Positions 1-4,961 of a stretch of 10,293 nucleotides of DNA are shown one piece after another. This DNA is from Gammaproteobacteria bacterium (GTDB lineage: Bacteria > Pseudomonadota > Gammaproteobacteria > UWMA-0217). The position numbers and the translations under genes are program-made. Numbering within the stretch: position 1 is the stretch's first letter; each line of letters opens with the position of its first letter. The stretch spans positions 1 to 10,293 of the forward strand of contig DRPO01000357.1 in NCBI GenBank assembly GCA_011330835.1. The letters are read 5' to 3'. Under the pieces are notes generated by a model. It searched no databases and had not been told where the DNA came from. It saw only the letters and a list, made by a program, of their open reading frames with translations.

Positions 1-270
1 CAAACTGGAGAGTTCGAGCAGACATTTCTGTACGAATGCGGATTCGCACAGGTAGGCTTCGATTCAATCCTGTCATCCTGAAGGAATGAACCTCACCGTT
101 TGAGACTGAGCCGTCGATACCTGCGACTCACACTGCGATCAAGAATACCTCGTTCAGGGCATGTAGATTTTCGTCGAGAGCAAGGTGTAAAAACGCAATG
201 ACGCGGCGGATTTCGGCGATGTGACAAATGTCGCCAACCCAACCGAACTCCAATTTCTCCATGGCCTGCC
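1..270. other. Intergenic stretch with no supportable gene
   Basis: Nothing convincing codes here. On the plus strand one frame is open from the window edge to a TGA at 79-81 (26 codons), but the other two frames are also open for a similar distance, so this is not evidence for a gene end. Minus-strand frames past the proB stop show no family I recognise. A small imperfect dyad lies at 72-91 (see findings). No tRNA-like fold or T-run terminator was seen. Confidence 0.6.
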
Positions 271-346
271 GTCATTCCGGGCTGAGTGGAGCGAAGACCC
301 GGAATCCAGCCCGTGGTACTGGATTCCCGTCTTCGCGGGAATGAAC
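271..346. repeat. Structured intergenic repeat ('IPAKTGIQ' class), three nested dyads
   Basis: The outer ends are inverted: TCATTCC (272-278) against GGAATGA (338-344). Inside are three more pairings: GGAATCCAG (301-309) with CTGGATTCC (319-327), a 9-bp stem with a 9-nt loop; CCGGG (277-281) with CCCGG (298-302); and TTCCCG (324-329) with CGGGAA (336-341). Read on the minus strand, part of it translates to FIPAKTGIQ, the familiar artefact peptide of a palindromic repeat scattered between genes in many proteobacteria. It begins 14 nt past the proB stop and has no T-run, so it is a poor intrinsic terminator. It could still slow RNA decay or aid Rho-dependent ending. The class assignment is from memory; the symmetry is seen directly. 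Confidence 0.8.
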
Positions 347-359
347 GAGTTAGTCGGTA

Positions 360-1475
360 TCAGTACAACGCCATATTGTCCCGGTGGATCAGTTCGGGCT
401 CGTCGACATAGCCCAGAATCGCCTCGATTTGCCGGCTGGGTTTGCCGATGATCTTGCGAACTTCTTCCAGATCGTAATTGATTAGTCCGCAGGCGAGGGG
501 TTGACCTTCGCTGTCCATGCAGCGCACCGCGTCGCCGCGAACGAAATCCCCGCTGGCGGAGATGACGCCAACCGGCAGCAGGCTGCCGCATTCGGCCAGG
601 GCCTTGGCCGCGCCCTTGTCCACGACGATTTCTCCCTTGGGCCTCATGTGGCTGGCGATCCACTGCTTGCGCGCCGTGACCGGCTTGCGGCTGGCGACGA
701 TGCGGGTTCCGAGGCGCTCGCCGTCGGCGACGCGACGAATGACGCCGGGCTCCCGTCCGGCCGCGATGATGGTGTGCGTTCCGGATCGGGCGGCCCTCCG
801 GGCGGCCATGACCTTGGTGCGCATGCCGCCGAGGCTGAGCTGGGAGGCGGATTCGCCGGCGAAGTCGAGCAATGCGTCATCGTCGGCGTTGGCCTGCGGG
901 ATCAGTTGGGCCTGGTCGTTCATGCGGGGATCCGCGTCGAACAGGCCGGGCTGGTCGGTGAGCAGCAGCAGGGCGTCGGCGTCGACCAGGTTGGCGACCA
1001 GCGCGGCCAGCGTGTCATTGTCGCCGAAACGGATTTCGTCGATGGCGACCGTGTCGTTTTCGTTGACCACGGGAATGACGCCGAGATCCAGCAGCGTCCG
1101 CAGCGAGCTGCGCGCATTCAGATAGCGCTTGCGGTTGGTCATGTCGTCGTGGGTCAGCAGAATCTGGGCGCTGTGCAGGCCATGTTCGCGAAAGCGGCTT
1201 TCGTAGGCCTGGATCAAGCCCATCTGGCCAACCGCCGCCGCGGCCTGAAGTTCGTGAATGGCCTTTGGACGCTGTTTCCAGCCCAGGCGGGTCATGCCCT
1301 CGGCGACCGCGCCGGAGGAGACCAGCACCACCTCGCGGCCCGACTCGCGCAGTCGGGCGATTTGTTCCGCCCAGTCCTTGAGGCCGGCGTGGTTGAGGCC
1401 GGCTCCGTCGTTGGTCAGCAACGCGCTGCCGATCTTGATGACCCAGCGACGCGCCTGACGGATCGTCTCGTCCAT
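360..1475 (-). CDS. proB: Glutamate 5-kinase ProB
   Basis: Phosphorylates L-glutamate with ATP to glutamate 5-phosphate in the cytoplasm, the first and normally proline-inhibited step of proline synthesis. The 371-residue product has the usual family length and two-part layout. Residues about 10-260 form an amino-acid-kinase domain with the nucleotide loop VIKIGSALL (12-20), VSSGAVAEG (52-60), the glutamate/catalytic segment VNENDTVAIDE (137-147) with GDNDTLAAL, LLLTDQPGLFDADPR (170-184) and GGMRTK (216-221). Residues about 277-360 form the C-terminal PUA domain. The ATG at 1475 is preferred over an upstream in-frame start at 1580 because the protein then begins at the family N-terminus and a GGAGGAGG block sits just upstream. 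The start overlaps the obg stop by 1 nt (TGATG), so translation is probably coupled to obg. No proA is in view. Confidence 0.97.
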   Translation of the reverse strand: MDETIRQARRWVIKIGSALLTNDGAGLNHAGLKDWAEQIARLRESGREVVLVSSGAVAEGMTRLGWKQRPKAIHELQAAAAVGQMGLIQAYESRFREHGLHSAQILLTHDDMTNRKRYLNARSSLRTLLDLGVIPVVNENDTVAIDEIRFGDNDTLAALVANLVDADALLLLTDQPGLFDADPRMNDQAQLIPQANADDDALLDFAGESASQLSLGGMRTKVMAARRAARSGTHTIIAAGREPGVIRRVADGERLGTRIVASRKPVTARKQWIASHMRPKGEIVVDKGAAKALAECGSLLPVGVISASGDFVRGDAVRCMDSEGQPLACGLINYDLEEVRKIIGKPSRQIEAILGYVDEPELIHRDNMALY

Positions 1476-2497
1476 CACGCCTCCTCCGCCTGCTGATCGA
1501 AATACTGGAGAATCCGTTTCATCAAGGGATCCAGGCCTTCGCCCGTGGCCGCCGAGATGACATGCGTGGGGCCTTGCCATCCCAGTTCGACCGTCAGCGC
1601 CTTCACGGCGGCGTCGCGCTCATCCTCGGGCAGCAGGTCGATTTTGTTGATCACCAGCCAGCGGGGCTTGTCGATCAGCTCGTGGCCGTATTTCTCCAGT
1701 TCCCTCTCCAGTTTTCGCACCGCATCGACGGGCGACTCGGAAGGGTCGGGCGGGGCGATATCCACCAGGTGCAGCAACAGTCGGGTGCGCGCCAGGTGCT
1801 TCAGAAAACGGATGCCGAGGCCAGCCCCCTCGGCGGCGCCCTCGATCAGCCCGGGAATGTCGGCGATGACAAAGCTGCTGAACGGGGCGGGGGTGACCAC
1901 GCCGAGATTGGGGTGCAGGGTGGTGAACGGGTAGTCGGCGATCTTCGGCTTGCTGTGGGAGACCTTGCTGATCAGCGTCGATTTTCCGGCGTTGGGGAAG
2001 CCCAGCAGGCCGACATCGGCCAGGACTTTCAGCTCCAGCTTCAACTCGCGGGTCTCGCCGGGGCTGCCTTTCGAAAACTGCCGGGGGGCCCGATTCGTCG
2101 AGCTTTTGTAACGCGTATTGCCCAGGCCGTGGAACCCGCCTCGGGCCACCAGCAGCTCATCGCCGGGCTCGACCAGTTCTCCGATTTCCTCGCCGGTCTC
2201 CTTGTCGTAAACAATCGTCCCGACCGGAACGGGGATCTTCAAATCCTCGCCGCTTTTGCCCGTCCGGTTGCGCCCCGCGCCGGGGTCGCCGCTTCGGGCC
2301 TTGAATACCCGCGAAGTGCGGAAATCCGCCAGCGTATTGAGATTTTGATCCCCAACGAGGTAAACGCTGCCTCCGTCCCCGCCATCGCCGCCATCCGGCC
2401 CCCCGAACTCGATAAATTTCTCCCGTCTGAAACTGACGCAACCGTGCCCTCCGTTGCCGGCCTTGACAGTAATGGTGGCTTCATCAACGAATTTCAT
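1475..2497 (-). CDS. obg: Obg/CgtA GTPase (ribosome assembly)
   Basis: An Obg-family GTPase, which binds the large ribosomal subunit, takes part in 50S assembly and responds to GDP/ppGpp. Residues 1-158 are the glycine-rich Obg fold (MKFVDEATI, the GGPDGGDGGDGGS run at 32-44). The G domain follows with G1 GFPNAGKST (166-174), switch I around FTTLHPNLG (191-199), G3 DIPGLIEGA (213-221), G4 NKID (284-287) and G5 SAATGEG (315-321). At 340 residues it lacks the longer acidic C-terminal tail of the roughly 390-residue E. coli protein, as in many short Obg members. The start at 2497 matches the conserved MKF N-terminus, but I see no Shine-Dalgarno before it. It follows rpmA across an intrinsic terminator, a common rplU-rpmA-obg arrangement. 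Confidence 0.98.
   Translation of the reverse strand: MKFVDEATITVKAGNGGHGCVSFRREKFIEFGGPDGGDGGDGGSVYLVGDQNLNTLADFRTSRVFKARSGDPGAGRNRTGKSGEDLKIPVPVGTIVYDKETGEEIGELVEPGDELLVARGGFHGLGNTRYKSSTNRAPRQFSKGSPGETRELKLELKVLADVGLLGFPNAGKSTLISKVSHSKPKIADYPFTTLHPNLGVVTPAPFSSFVIADIPGLIEGAAEGAGLGIRFLKHLARTRLLLHLVDIAPPDPSESPVDAVRKLERELEKYGHELIDKPRWLVINKIDLLPEDERDAAVKALTVELGWQGPTHVISAATGEGLDPLMKRILQYFDQQAEEA
1480..1487 (-). promoter_or_regulatory. Strong Shine-Dalgarno for proB inside obg 3' end
   Basis: On the minus strand GGAGGAGG lies 4 nt before the proB ATG at 1475 and within the last codons of obg. It decides the proB start and suggests that proB is translated efficiently despite overlapping obg by 1 nt. 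Confidence 0.8.
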
Positions 2498-2526
2498 TGG
2501 GAACGGACAATTGAACCTATGCGAGC

Positions 2527-2552
2527 AAAAAAGCCCCGCTAAAGGCGGGGCT
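2527..2552 (-). terminator. Intrinsic terminator between rpmA and obg
   Basis: On the minus strand, AGCCCCGC (2552-2545) pairs perfectly with GCGGGGCT (2539-2532) around a 5-nt loop and runs straight into six Ts (2532-2527). It lies 54 nt past the rpmA stop and only 29 nt before the obg ATG, so it should end most rplU-rpmA transcripts and limit read-through into obg-proB. Confidence 0.92.
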
Positions 2553-2554
2553 CG

Positions 2555-2560
2555 ATTATA
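2555..2560 (-). promoter_or_regulatory. Candidate -10 box (TATAAT) at the obg terminator
   Basis: A perfect TATAAT on the minus strand ends two bases before the terminator stem. No good -35 is found at 16-18 bp and there is no TGn extension, so support rests on the -10 alone. If used, transcription would start inside the 5' arm of the hairpin and give obg-proB its own leader. Confidence 0.3.
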
Positions 2561-2606
2561 CTTCTCGCGATCAAGAGCGCTCCATTCGGAGCATGTGTCT
2601 TTTCGC

Positions 2607-2870
2607 TCAGGCGCTTAAAGGCTCGATACTAACGTACTTACGCTTTTTCAGGCCCTTCACCTGGAACTTTACGGTGCCGTCAATCTTGGCGAACAGCGTG
2701 TAGTCCTTGCCACAACCCACATTCTCGCCGGGGTGAAACTTGGTGCCCCGCTGCCGGACGATGATATTGCCCGCCTTGACGAATTGACCGCCGAAGCGCT
2801 TGACGCCCAGGCGTTTGGAAATCGAATCGCGACCGTTCTTGGAGCTACCGCCTGCTTTCTTGTGTGCCAT
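2607..2870 (-). CDS. rpmA: 50S ribosomal protein L27
   Basis: Large-subunit protein whose flexible N-terminus reaches the peptidyl-transferase centre. The 87-residue product begins MAHKKAGGSSKNGRDS, the diagnostic bacterial L27 N-terminus with no cleavable leader, followed by RLGVKRFGGQ and GNIIVRQRGTKFHPG, a length and sequence typical of Proteobacteria. A GAGGG block about 8 nt before the ATG supports the start. It lies 19 nt downstream of the rplU stop, so the two form one operon, and is followed by an intrinsic terminator. Confidence 0.98.
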   Translation of the reverse strand: MAHKKAGGSSKNGRDSISKRLGVKRFGGQFVKAGNIIVRQRGTKFHPGENVGCGKDYTLFAKIDGTVKFQVKGLKKRKYVSIEPLSA

Positions 2871-2889
2871 CTATCTGTCCCTCACCTGT

Positions 2890-3300
2890 TTACCTTGATT
2901 CATCAGCGCTTTGCGGATCGCTCGCAGGAATGGCGCTTTCGCTTGCCGCTTCTGGCGCGGATTCGCTGATCGCTGACTTGCCGGACCCCCCCAGGCTGAT
3001 GCCTGTAATTTCGACCTCGGTATAAGACTGGCGATGCCCCATCTGCTTGCGATGATGCTTGCGCCGCCGAAACTTGACGATCTCGACCTTCTTGCCGCGC
3101 CCGTTGGATTGCACCGTCGCGCTGACATTGCCGCCCTCGATATAGGGCGCGCCAATGCTGATGTCGTCGCCATCGGCAACCATCAGCACCTTGTCGAACA
3201 CCACCGAGTCGCCAGCCTCGACGCCCAGCTTCTCAACGCGAATGATATCGCCTTCGGATACCCTGTATTGCTTGCCGCCTGTAGCGATTACCGCGTACAT
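2890..3300 (-). CDS. rplU: 50S ribosomal protein L21 with C-terminal extension
   Basis: Large-subunit protein that binds 23S rRNA. Residues 1-103 match bacterial L21 throughout: MYAVIATGGKQYRVSEGD at the N-terminus, the signature VKFRRRKHHRKQMGHRQ (75-91) and ITGISLGG near the usual end. E. coli L21 stops at 103 residues, whereas this protein goes on to 136. The extra 33 residues are rich in Ser, Ala and Glu (for example SAPEAASESAIPASDP), low in complexity and probably disordered. The reading frame runs cleanly to a TAA, so no frameshift is needed to explain the tail. A GGAG Shine-Dalgarno 6 nt before the ATG fixes the start, and a sigma70-like promoter lies upstream. It is the first gene of the rplU-rpmA operon. 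Confidence 0.98.
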   Translation of the reverse strand: MYAVIATGGKQYRVSEGDIIRVEKLGVEAGDSVVFDKVLMVADGDDISIGAPYIEGGNVSATVQSNGRGKKVEIVKFRRRKHHRKQMGHRQSYTEVEITGISLGGSGKSAISESAPEAASESAIPASDPQSADESR

Positions 3301-3338
3301 GTTGCTCTCCGCTCAAACCGTGGAAAAAAAGAGGACGA

Positions 3339-3367
3339 ATCTTACCGATGCGGCCCGGGCGGGTCAA
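3339..3367 (-). promoter_or_regulatory. Sigma70-like promoter of rplU-rpmA
   Basis: On the minus strand, TTGACC (3367-3362) and TAAGAT (3344-3339) are separated by exactly 17 bp. The spacer is unusually GC-rich and contains the palindrome GCCCGGGC. Predicted transcription starts near 3332, giving a leader of about 30 nt with a run of seven Ts before the rplU Shine-Dalgarno. Confidence 0.65.
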
Positions 3368-3461
3368 CCGTTGGGCCGGATTTCTCGCCTATTTCCCTCC
3401 CAGAAGACCGTTTCCAATGAATAGTCAATTATAATCAATGGGTTATGCTTTTGGAGAGAAT

Positions 3462-3854
3462 CTAAAGAGCCGTTCGAAGATTCAGGTGTTCCACGAAGGG
3501 CAAGAAGTCCTTGTCAGCATGGAGTAGCGGGAGATCGTGTTGGATACAAAAACTGGCGATGATCACATCGGTGGTTTTTCGAACTGTAATTCCCTGTTTT
3601 CGGAGCATCCGATAGTTGTCAGCGGCGCGAATGGCCAAATCTCGACCGAGAAGATCGTAAATGGTGAGAGAGGTAAGTAGTTTCCTGGCGGTGCGGTAGT
3701 CTTTGTCGAGGCGAAATCCTTGTAGTACTTCGGCAAGAATCAAATCGCCAAGCCCAACCGGCTCCAGGCCCAGCAGGGCGTCAAGGCGTTCTGTTTCGGG
3801 TGTTGGCGCGCCATTGAAGTACACAATCCACACACTCGAATCCACGAGCACCAT
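3462..3854 (-). CDS. vapC: VapC PIN-domain ribonuclease toxin
   Basis: Toxin half of a type II toxin-antitoxin module. VapC enzymes are Mg2+-dependent endoribonucleases; known members cut tRNAs or the 23S rRNA sarcin-ricin loop, but the target of this one cannot be read from sequence. The 130 residues span one PIN domain with the acidic quartet in place: D5 in VLVDSSVWI, E42 in LILAEVLQGF, D96 in TTDVIIASFC and D114 in LLHADKDF, so it looks catalytically intact. Its ATG overlaps the vapB stop by 1 nt (TGATG) without a clear Shine-Dalgarno, consistent with translational coupling that keeps toxin tied to antitoxin. Base composition is visibly more AT-rich than the flanking obg and tam genes, which fits acquisition by transfer. 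No intrinsic terminator follows before the rplU promoter. Confidence 0.94.
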   Translation of the reverse strand: MVLVDSSVWIVYFNGAPTPETERLDALLGLEPVGLGDLILAEVLQGFRLDKDYRTARKLLTSLTIYDLLGRDLAIRAADNYRMLRKQGITVRKTTDVIIASFCIQHDLPLLHADKDFLPFVEHLNLRTAL

Positions 3855-4045
3855 CAGTCATTCCGCATGTCGTCCAGATCGCCTTCCCAACGCAACTTGC
3901 CTCGAAATCGCCGAATATCCTCCTGTTTTTTCAGCCTGATCACCGTCTTGAGGCCAAGTTCCTCCGCTTCGCGCTTTGTTTTTAGCCCGGTCAATTGCAG
4001 GGCGTCATTCATCAGGTTGTCATCAATCACTATGTTTGTTCGCAT
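3854..4045 (-). CDS. vapB: VapB-family antitoxin
   Basis: Antitoxin of the adjoining VapC; such proteins bind and block the toxin and, usually with it, repress their own promoter. The 63-residue product fits the short VapB antitoxin family (VapB_antitoxin type): MRTNIVIDDNLMNDAL forms the N-terminal DNA-binding part, GLKTKREAEE the helix, and the C-terminal RRFRGKLRWEGDLDDM the toxin-neutralising tail. An in-frame ATG exists upstream at 4087, but it falls on the candidate -10 box and adds 14 residues foreign to the family, so the ATG at 4045 is chosen. The Shine-Dalgarno is weak. It is codirectional with vapC and lies 91 bp from the preceding gene's stop, with its own promoter in that gap. 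Confidence 0.93.
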   Translation of the reverse strand: MRTNIVIDDNLMNDALQLTGLKTKREAEELGLKTVIRLKKQEDIRRFRGKLRWEGDLDDMRND

Positions 4046-4058
4046 GCGGATAACTCTG

Positions 4059-4086
4059 TGTGTATAAAAGTCTCTATTCTTACACA
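4059..4086. promoter_or_regulatory. Candidate VapBC autoregulatory operator (TGTGTA/TACACA dyad)
   Basis: Inverted arms TGTGTA (4059-4064) and TACACA (4081-4086) with a 16-bp AT-rich centre sit immediately downstream of the vapB -10 box and over the predicted transcription start. This is where a VapBC complex would block its own promoter. The dyad is seen; its function is inferred from the family's usual autoregulation. Confidence 0.4.
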
Positions 4087-4115
4087 TTAGAGCTGTTGGG
4101 GCGCGAAGTTGTCAA
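4086..4115 (-). promoter_or_regulatory. vapBC promoter
   Basis: On the minus strand, a perfect -35 TTGACA (4115-4110) and a five-of-six -10 TCTAAT (4091-4086) are separated by 18 bp. Transcription should start near 4079, giving a short leader to the vapB ATG at 4045. Confidence 0.65.
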
Positions 4116-4136
4116 GCAAATGATGTGGCGCCCTGG

Positions 4137-4865
4137 TCAGAACATGACGTTGAGCGCCCAGGCGGCGATTTGGGGGCAGGCCTGGCGGAATTCTTCGTAG
4201 TTCAGGGCGGTGCGCCAGGCGATTTCCGTTTCCTCGTAGTCGCCGACCCAGGCGATTTTCTTGTCGGCAATGAGATTGTAGCGCTTGTTTTCGCTGAGTT
4301 GGTGGTTTTGCGGGAGCATTTCGCGGAAGCAACCGGGGTCGAACTCCGATTTGCTGACCTTGGATTGCCAGAAATCTCTGCAGAGTTCTCCGAGTGCGTC
4401 CATGGTGGCGTTTTCGTCGGTGATCGCGCCGTTTTCGATATCGTCGAGCAGGGCGCGGGCCTGGTCATACAGTTTCTGGTAGGTTCCGCCCCGGTCGTGT
4501 TTGAGGTCGGCCTGGTGGTTGTGCAGGTGGTCGAGCAGGGCGATGTAGGGGCGCGATGCCTTGATGGCGTCGATATCGACGGGTTTGGCGATGGTTTGGA
4601 GGTTGTCGAGGTCGCCGATGAGGACGACGTCGATCAGTTCGGTCTGCTTCTTGAATTCGGCTAGCCAGTACTGGTTGATGTCGTCGCGGAACAGGCCAAG
4701 GCGATGGGGGGCGTCGAGCAATTGACGGGCCGCGTCGGGCAGGTCGGCGCTGGATTCGGTGAACCCGAACGAGGCGATGATTCGCATCAGGTCCTCCATC
4801 TCGCACAGCCCCCTCGGGTCGATCTGCACCAGACGGTCGGATATGGATACCAAGTAGTTGGTCAT
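4137..4865 (-). CDS. Unrecognised 242-residue soluble protein
   Basis: I do not recognise this family. The product begins MTNYLVSISDRLVQID and ends AAWALNVMF. It has no signal peptide, no membrane segment, no Cys/His metal cluster and no nucleotide-binding loop, so a cytoplasmic protein is likely. It is rich in Asp, Leu and Ala and appears mostly helical, with a probable amphipathic helix around residues 125-146 (TYQKLYDQARALLDDIENG) and a Trp-containing C-terminal third (DFWQSK, IAWVGDYEE, EIAWRTAL). Codon use and GC content resemble tamB rather than vapBC, which supports a real gene; the longest opposing plus-strand frame there is shorter and of biased composition. It starts 96 nt after the tamB stop on the same strand without a strong Shine-Dalgarno or terminator between, so it may be co-transcribed with tamAB. 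Function is unknown. Confidence 0.75.
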   Translation of the reverse strand: MTNYLVSISDRLVQIDPRGLCEMEDLMRIIASFGFTESSADLPDAARQLLDAPHRLGLFRDDINQYWLAEFKKQTELIDVVLIGDLDNLQTIAKPVDIDAIKASRPYIALLDHLHNHQADLKHDRGGTYQKLYDQARALLDDIENGAITDENATMDALGELCRDFWQSKVSKSEFDPGCFREMLPQNHQLSENKRYNLIADKKIAWVGDYEETEIAWRTALNYEEFRQACPQIAAWALNVMF

Positions 4866-4961
4866 TGCTGGTTGGCCCGGCGTAAACGCAGTCGAATTGT
4901 CGACCAGCGAACGGGGCGAGTCCAGAATTTTCGGATGAACGTCTGGGCTGGCGGGGACGAG

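Noticed and set aside
1..81. 26-codon open plus-strand frame from the window edge to TGA, possibly the 3' end of a converging gene
   Set aside because: The other plus frames are also open for 17 and 29 codons, so the openness is not informative; the sequence to the left is needed to judge it.
220..243. GGCGA/TCGCC dyad in the proB-distal intergenic region
   Set aside because: Only 5 bp with a 10-nt loop; this is common by chance.
501..1496. Long plus-strand open frame (331 codons) opposite proB
   Set aside because: It mirrors a clear ProB on the minus strand, matches no family and has the Ala/Gly/Val/Asp-rich composition of antisense frames in GC-rich genes.
1562..2542. Plus-strand open frame (326 codons) opposite obg
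   Set aside because: Antisense shadow of an unambiguous Obg GTPase; no recognisable domain and no good ribosome binding site.
2557..2568. TATACTTCTCGC occurs at both 2557-2568 and 9985-9996, suggesting a shared element
   Set aside because: A few exact 12-mers are expected by chance in 10 kb over both strands, and the similarity fades on either side.
3428..3436. ATTATAAT palindrome between vapC and rplU as a second rplU promoter
   Set aside because: The -10 match is good on both strands but no acceptable -35 is found at 16-18 bp on either, and it sits in a locally AT-rich patch.
4098..4133. GGGCGC/GCGCCC pairing around the vapB -35 box as a terminator for the upstream gene
   Set aside because: The arms are only 6 bp, the loop exceeds 20 nt and no T-run follows.
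4137..4865. Resemblance of the unrecognised protein to small phage head-tail joining proteins
   Set aside because: Only a vague helical stretch near residues 125-146 suggested this; no diagnostic motif and no phage genes nearby.
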